DNA of 45,679 nucleotides. It comes from Spirosoma spitsbergense DSM 19989 (GTDB taxonomy: Bacteria > Bacteroidota > Bacteroidia > Cytophagales > Spirosomataceae). Under the pieces are notes generated by a model. The model saw only the letters and a program-made list of their open reading frames with translations, did not search any database and was not told the DNA's origin. The position numbers and the translations under genes were made by a program. Location of the stretch: NCBI RefSeq assembly GCF_000374085.1, contig NZ_KB893579.1:1-45679 (forward strand), read 5' to 3'. This document shows, one piece after another, positions 41,794 to 45,679 of the stretch; positions within the stretch are counted from its first letter, which is position 1; the number at the start of each line of letters is the position of its first letter.

Positions 41794-43833
41794 CTACCTA
41801 CTTAATACCGGACTGGCTTCGGCCTCCTGCTTGTACTGCCGTGCATCGGCGGGCAGGAGCAAGCGCTGTTTCAGTAGTTCGTCTGTTGCTTTCGTAACGG
41901 CCCGAACGTATCCATCGTGGGTGCGGTAGCGCTCCTCCAGCGATAAACGGGGATCGTTTACCTGTAGCCGTTCGGCTTTTGTGTTTTTGAACGGGATGGA
42001 TTGCCCGGCCCCTTCACACCCGTCATTCTCGCCAAAGCCCGCCCGCCGTAAGGCCCAGCCCGTAGTCGTTGCCACCGGAACGGCTACCGAAGGCAACCGG
42101 ATACCGGCCACTTCATTGCCATCCTGATCGACTTTGGAAACGAAATTAACGTAAACCGGCCTCCCGGTTATGGTGGGCGGGAAGGTAGTCAGCATGCCCT
42201 GGCTGGTCGACGGGCCAAAGTCAAGCTGGTAGCGGGTGGTGATAAGCCCGGTATAGGTAACGTCGGGAATGGCAGGCCAGCCCAGTGCCTCTCTGGGCAC
42301 GATGCCCGTGGGTGAGCCGGGCTGGTGTGAAGCCAGAACGGCGTTGCCGTCTGCCCGGCGGGGTACTGCACTCGGTGGGGGAGGAGTACCTTTCGTAACC
42401 CAATCGTCCAGGGCTACGAAAAGTGCCCGTAGTAGCGGTTCGGCATTGGTCGGGTTCTGGAACTGCTGGCAGGTCCCGCGCGAGGTGGCATTCCCCGTGC
42501 CGTGCTGAGCACCCGAAACGAGGTAGAACCGTACAGTAGCGGGGTCGGGGAGGTCGTTGCCCTGCGTATCGGTGTGAAGTAGCGATGCGGCTTTCACCCA
42601 GTATTCATTGGCGGAGTTAATTTCGAACACTTTCGCACAGGTATTCGTGGCCGAACAGGCCGCCAGCCGACCAGCGGTTTTACCCGTAAGCGGGTCGGTC
42701 AGGACGGGGTAGGCGAAGGGGAAACCGGCTTCCGGGTATAACTGATTTTGCCGGTTGCGCTCCGTACGGGCGGGTTGGGCAAACCGAACGTTCAGCCCAA
42801 TACCGTTACCGCCACCCAGCCAGTTTTCGATGCCATCGAGTACGCGTCTGCCTTTTTCATCAGCGTTGAATCCCAGCGTCTGGAAATCGTTCAGGTATCG
42901 GGCGGGTTGCGATAGGGCAAAAGAGAACGTAAACTGAATGTCACTCGCCAGTGGGTTCGGATTTCCGGCGTCGTCGGCGGTGGCATACCGCAGGAACGAA
43001 ACGAAATCACGCGTAGCGGCCAGTCCAATGCCCGCCACCATTGGGTCGCGGGCGGTGTAGCTGAATTCGTAAATGGCACTTTGCCGAAATGGGGTACCGA
43101 TGGGCAGCAGACGAATCGTGTGGTCATCGGCGTATTCCCAGCCATCTGCCGGAATGACCGTGGGAGCATCGGCAAGGTGGTCGCGTACGGTGAGCGTCGC
43201 TGTTGCTTTGTTCAGCGCAGCGGTCGGGTAGGCGAGGGGATGAGTCAGCGTGGTGGTGTTATCATACACAATGTACTCGTAGGACGGGCCAGTAATGGAT
43301 GAACCGTCCGGATTTTTGACCAGTGGTACGCTAATGGTCAGGTTATTATTGACCGGCGCGGCCGACGGGTCCCAGCCGTTCCAGACCAGCGTGTAGCCCC
43401 GATTCATCAGAAAGCCGTCTCCGGCATGGGCTTCTGTCGTTGGGTCGTTACCCCCGCTGCTTTTATTCAGTCCACCGACCAGTTTACTACCCCGGTTGTT
43501 CACTTCCAGAAATAGTTTGTGATTGCCTTTTGTGAGGTCGATGGGTTTGAGGATATAAATATCCATGGCGTATTCCACCATACCCTTCGCGTTGCGGGGA
43601 GCCAGTTGAATATCGGTGATGAGCGCATTTTGTGGACTATTGGGGTCCAGTTCGCCATACGCTCTGCCGCGCAGTTTTTCGTACGCGCCCACCATTCCGA
43701 ACGACTTCCCTCCGAACGTTGGCGACTCCCGGCTGGTGATTTCGATACGAATGATACGCGCCCACGCCAGACAGCCCGACAAAACGAACAGGGTAACCAG
43801 CAGGATGCAGCGAAGGAATGTGAGGGTAGGCAT
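41794..43833 (-). CDS. Alpha/beta-hydrolase-domain (Abhydrolase_10) exported protein
   Basis: 679 aa. The signal peptide contains a possible lipobox (LLVTLFVLSGC), so the protein may be lipid-anchored. The mature region starts RIIRIEITSRESPTFGGKSFG and runs with long blocks such as HKLFLEVNNRGSKLVGGLN, GYTLVWNGWDPSAAP, YRSSP-less FVSFLRYATADDAG and FYLVSGAQHGTGNATSRGTCQQF. These fit the Abhydrolase_10 (alpha/beta hydrolase domain) family, whose members are largely uncharacterised secreted hydrolases. No substrate is evident. It is a single gene, not linked to gnd. Confidence 0.82.
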   Translation of the reverse strand: MPTLTFLRCILLVTLFVLSGCLAWARIIRIEITSRESPTFGGKSFGMVGAYEKLRGRAYGELDPNSPQNALITDIQLAPRNAKGMVEYAMDIYILKPIDLTKGNHKLFLEVNNRGSKLVGGLNKSSGGNDPTTEAHAGDGFLMNRGYTLVWNGWDPSAAPVNNNLTISVPLVKNPDGSSITGPSYEYIVYDNTTTLTHPLAYPTAALNKATATLTVRDHLADAPTVIPADGWEYADDHTIRLLPIGTPFRQSAIYEFSYTARDPMVAGIGLAATRDFVSFLRYATADDAGNPNPLASDIQFTFSFALSQPARYLNDFQTLGFNADEKGRRVLDGIENWLGGGNGIGLNVRFAQPARTERNRQNQLYPEAGFPFAYPVLTDPLTGKTAGRLAACSATNTCAKVFEINSANEYWVKAASLLHTDTQGNDLPDPATVRFYLVSGAQHGTGNATSRGTCQQFQNPTNAEPLLRALFVALDDWVTKGTPPPPSAVPRRADGNAVLASHQPGSPTGIVPREALGWPAIPDVTYTGLITTRYQLDFGPSTSQGMLTTFPPTITGRPVYVNFVSKVDQDGNEVAGIRLPSVAVPVATTTGWALRRAGFGENDGCEGAGQSIPFKNTKAERLQVNDPRLSLEERYRTHDGYVRAVTKATDELLKQRLLLPADARQYKQEAEASPVLSR

Positions 43834-43966
43834 TGGGTGATTTATTTTCGTAAGAAACCATTCCCTCGGCTGACCTACTCAATACAGCCGCAATAGGTAT
43901 GAATTAACGCGCGCCCCAATGCTGTTAGCCCGTACCCGGATGCACTGCCGGGCGGCCTAACGGCCT

Positions 43967-45241
43967 TTAGCCGAAGGTGTAGTGGCTGGCGTAGGCCAAA
44001 CCAAGACCAACGCTGGAGAGTTTGTTTTCGTCGGCGATGGCCGCTTTCGGGAACAGGCTTCGGAAAGCGGCCTGAATCGCCTGCACCTCGGTGGAGCCCC
44101 CCGTCAGAATAACCAGTTCGATGGCTTCCCGACTAATTCCCGCATCCTGAAGGCACTGCTTCGCTGACGCAACGATGGCAGTGACATCCTCCCGGATTGC
44201 TTCGTCGAAGAGGGTTCGCTGAATCGGGATGGAAAAATCGGGTTCAATAAAGTCGAATCCGGCGTAGTGTATCGTCTGTGCCGAGAGGGCAATTTTAGCG
44301 TTTTCGGCAACCGCCAGCAGCGTGTGCCCGGTTTCGTCTTCGAGCACCCTCAACAGGCGGGCGTACCGCTTTTTGTCGTGCGACTCATGGAGCAGTTGCC
44401 GGATCTGCATGATGAGTTTGGGGGTGTACAGAAAGTTAACCTTACTCCACTCTGCCAGATCGTGGTATGGTTTCAGGGGTACTTCCAGATTCTTGGGGCC
44501 GTAGGTGCTCCGGTAACCCAGTTCGGGCAGGATGGTGGCCAGACTCAGCGCCTTGTCGAAATCGTTGCCACCTATCCGAATACCCGTATTGGCCAGAATA
44601 TCCGACGAGCGGTCTGGTTTATGCCTCGATTCAGCCGAGAGCCGGATCACCGTAAAATCAGATGTACCCCCACCCAGATCGGCTACCAGCGCCAGCTTCT
44701 CTCCGCGCAGCCGGGCTTCGTGCGCGAAGGCCGCTGCAATGGGTTCAAACTGAAACTCGATGTGTTTAAACCCGAGTCGCTGGGCAATGGCGTGCAGTTC
44801 TGCCTGCGCCCGGGTGTCGGCCCCGGGGTCATTATCGACGAAGTGGACGGGCCGCCCCATCACCACGTGTTCGATCTCCTGCCCGGCTACCAGGTCGGCC
44901 TTTGTTTTGAGGTGCTTCAGAAAGTCGGTGATGATGGTCGAAAAGCCCATCGATGCCCCGTTTACGAGCGTTCCCTGCTTCATTAGGGGTGTGCCGAGCA
45001 CCCGTTTCAAACTCCGCATGAACCGACCCGGCTGCCGGTTAAAGAACATCGCGACGGCCGTTCGGCCATAAAATGCCTTGTTATCGACACGTTGGAAAAA
45101 AAGGGCACTTGGTATCGTCACCTGCGCTCCCTCTACCGGAACCAGGCTGATAGCTTCGTTTCTGGCCAGGGCAATACTTGAATTGGACGTGCCGAAGTCA
45201 ATTCCGCAGGAAAAGGTTGTCATGCTCACTGGTGTCTTCAT
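43967..45241 (-). CDS. Hsp70-family (YegD-like) ATPase
   Basis: 424 aa. It has the actin-type ATPase phosphate-binding loops: CGIDFGTSNSSIALA (phosphate-1), ALVADLGGGTSDFTVIRL (phosphate-2), GGNDFDKAL and ELVILTGGSTEVQAIQAAFR (adenosine). There is no substrate-binding domain of DnaK, and at ~424 aa it is the length of YegD, a stand-alone Hsp70-like ATPase of unknown role. The upstream ATG is used; a second ATG six codons in gives MTTFSCGIDFG and is equally possible. A small gene-free stretch and the IS630-type end lie upstream. Confidence 0.92.
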   Translation of the reverse strand: MKTPVSMTTFSCGIDFGTSNSSIALARNEAISLVPVEGAQVTIPSALFFQRVDNKAFYGRTAVAMFFNRQPGRFMRSLKRVLGTPLMKQGTLVNGASMGFSTIITDFLKHLKTKADLVAGQEIEHVVMGRPVHFVDNDPGADTRAQAELHAIAQRLGFKHIEFQFEPIAAAFAHEARLRGEKLALVADLGGGTSDFTVIRLSAESRHKPDRSSDILANTGIRIGGNDFDKALSLATILPELGYRSTYGPKNLEVPLKPYHDLAEWSKVNFLYTPKLIMQIRQLLHESHDKKRYARLLRVLEDETGHTLLAVAENAKIALSAQTIHYAGFDFIEPDFSIPIQRTLFDEAIREDVTAIVASAKQCLQDAGISREAIELVILTGGSTEVQAIQAAFRSLFPKAAIADENKLSSVGLGLAYASHYTFG

Positions 45242-45386
45242 GTATCGGTCCTGAATCCGGTCTTTGCTGTGTCAGGAGACTACGAGCAACCAGAGCAGGG
45301 TCGGTCAGATTTTGAGAGAAAAAGGGCGTAAATGTACGCCGAAAGCAATGATATGTCGGCCTGCGGAGCCGATTACCCGCCATTTT

Positions 45387-45429
45387 CCGTAAGCGGGCGA
45401 ATTATTGATTTGAATTAATTAACCGCCGA
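45387..45429. repeat. Terminal inverted repeat of the IS630-type element
   Basis: The 43-nt end of the insertion sequence, starting CCGTAAGCGGGCG and ending AACCGCCGA. It contains the stop codon of the transposase. It is identical to the right end of the MITE at 25639-25681. Confidence 0.75.
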
Positions 45430-45679
45430 GTTCCTTTTGAGGGCATGGGCATAGATACCCTTGGGATTGAACAGACCACAGTAGGAAAGCAATTCATCAG
45501 AACCGCCCTCCAAACCAGTCAACAGGCTGCCTAAACGGGACTTGAGCAAATCGGCACAAGCCGACCAGCGATGATTATGAATGACCTCTTTCTTGAGAAA
45601 CTTCCACAACCGCTCAATCGGATTGAGCCAGGAGGCATAGGTCGGTAAAGGCAATAACTGAATGGGCAAGTTCAGTGAG
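45415..45679 (-). CDS. IS630-family transposase, C-terminal part (cut by window edge)
   Basis: The frame is open from the window edge to the stop inside the terminal repeat. It reads NLPIQLLPLPTYASWLNPIERLWKFLKKEV, the C-terminal catalytic segment of IS630/Tc1-mariner-type DDE transposases (LPxYxxxLNPIERLWKxLK). The catalytic acidic residue of this region is the Glu in NPIERLW. About 88 codons are visible; the rest lies outside the window. It can recognise the same terminal repeats as the MITE, so it is a candidate for having mobilised it. Confidence 0.85.
   Translation of the reverse strand, partial: SLNLPIQLLPLPTYASWLNPIERLWKFLKKEVIHNHRWSACADLLKSRLGSLLTGLEGGSDELLSYCGLFNPKGIYAHALKRNSAVN

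Overview
The window looks like a chromosomal segment of a Bacteroidota bacterium of the Cytophagales, most like Spirosoma and its relatives. The signs are a G+C-rich coding style with little Shine-Dalgarno use, TAnnTTTG-type -7 promoter boxes, an Ala/Glu-rich tail on ribosomal protein S16, a DUF4249 lipoprotein paired with a TonB-dependent receptor, an Mla-type MCE transporter and a DUF937-OmpA fusion. No rRNA, tRNA or CRISPR array was seen.

Layout. Positions 1-300 hold the tail of an IS4-type transposase, followed by rpsP-rimM-trmD (translation and tRNA modification) and a NAD(P)-binding protein. From 3.5 to 7.8 kb there is a minus-strand block: a small membrane-anchored protein, a GT51 peptidoglycan glycosyltransferase with an AsmA-like N-terminus, an SSAT-like acetyltransferase and an RluA/RluD-family pseudouridine synthase. 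An ACC deaminase/D-cysteine desulfhydrase-like gene follows. Then comes a strikingly AT-rich island (about 8.84-10.84 kb) with an SDR and an AraC regulator, bordered by an attC-like folded repeat. Positions 11.0-13.6 kb hold an acyl-CoA dehydrogenase and an APH-type kinase, a split version of animal ACAD10/ACAD11. Exported hydrolases (amidase, M81 peptidase), a small HTH protein and an exported TIM-barrel protein follow. Positions 18.3-25.5 kb are housekeeping: Sua5, FKBP, MerR, alaS, an M20 peptidase and murI. Downstream of murI sits a 215-bp MITE whose terminal repeats match the end of an IS630-type element at the right edge of the window. Next are a HAD phosphatase, a GH125 mannosidase, the mlaE-mlaF-mlaD operon, a CvfB-like S1 protein and a lytic transglycosylase. 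Positions 32.8-34.7 kb are decaying sequence: an ABM-domain pseudogene and remnants of small stress or membrane proteins. The last third has an OmpA fusion, a DUF4249/TonB receptor pair, 6-phosphogluconate dehydrogenase, an Abhydrolase_10 protein and a YegD-like Hsp70.

The most unusual signal is in the intergenic DNA. Five spacers (6143-6233, 19296-19387, 20388-20560, 29070-29168, 41688-41790) are large inverted repeats whose arms are degenerate tandem arrays with a fixed period: 7, 7, 8, 7 and 10 nt. The unit sequence differs from locus to locus but is consistent within each locus. Two of the heptad elements share the same inner core (GCTGACGC ... GCGTCAGC). The octad element fills the whole predicted 5' leader of alaS. 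I know of no described repeat family with this design. Other gene ends carry near-perfect hairpins that look like ordinary terminators, many of them between convergent genes.
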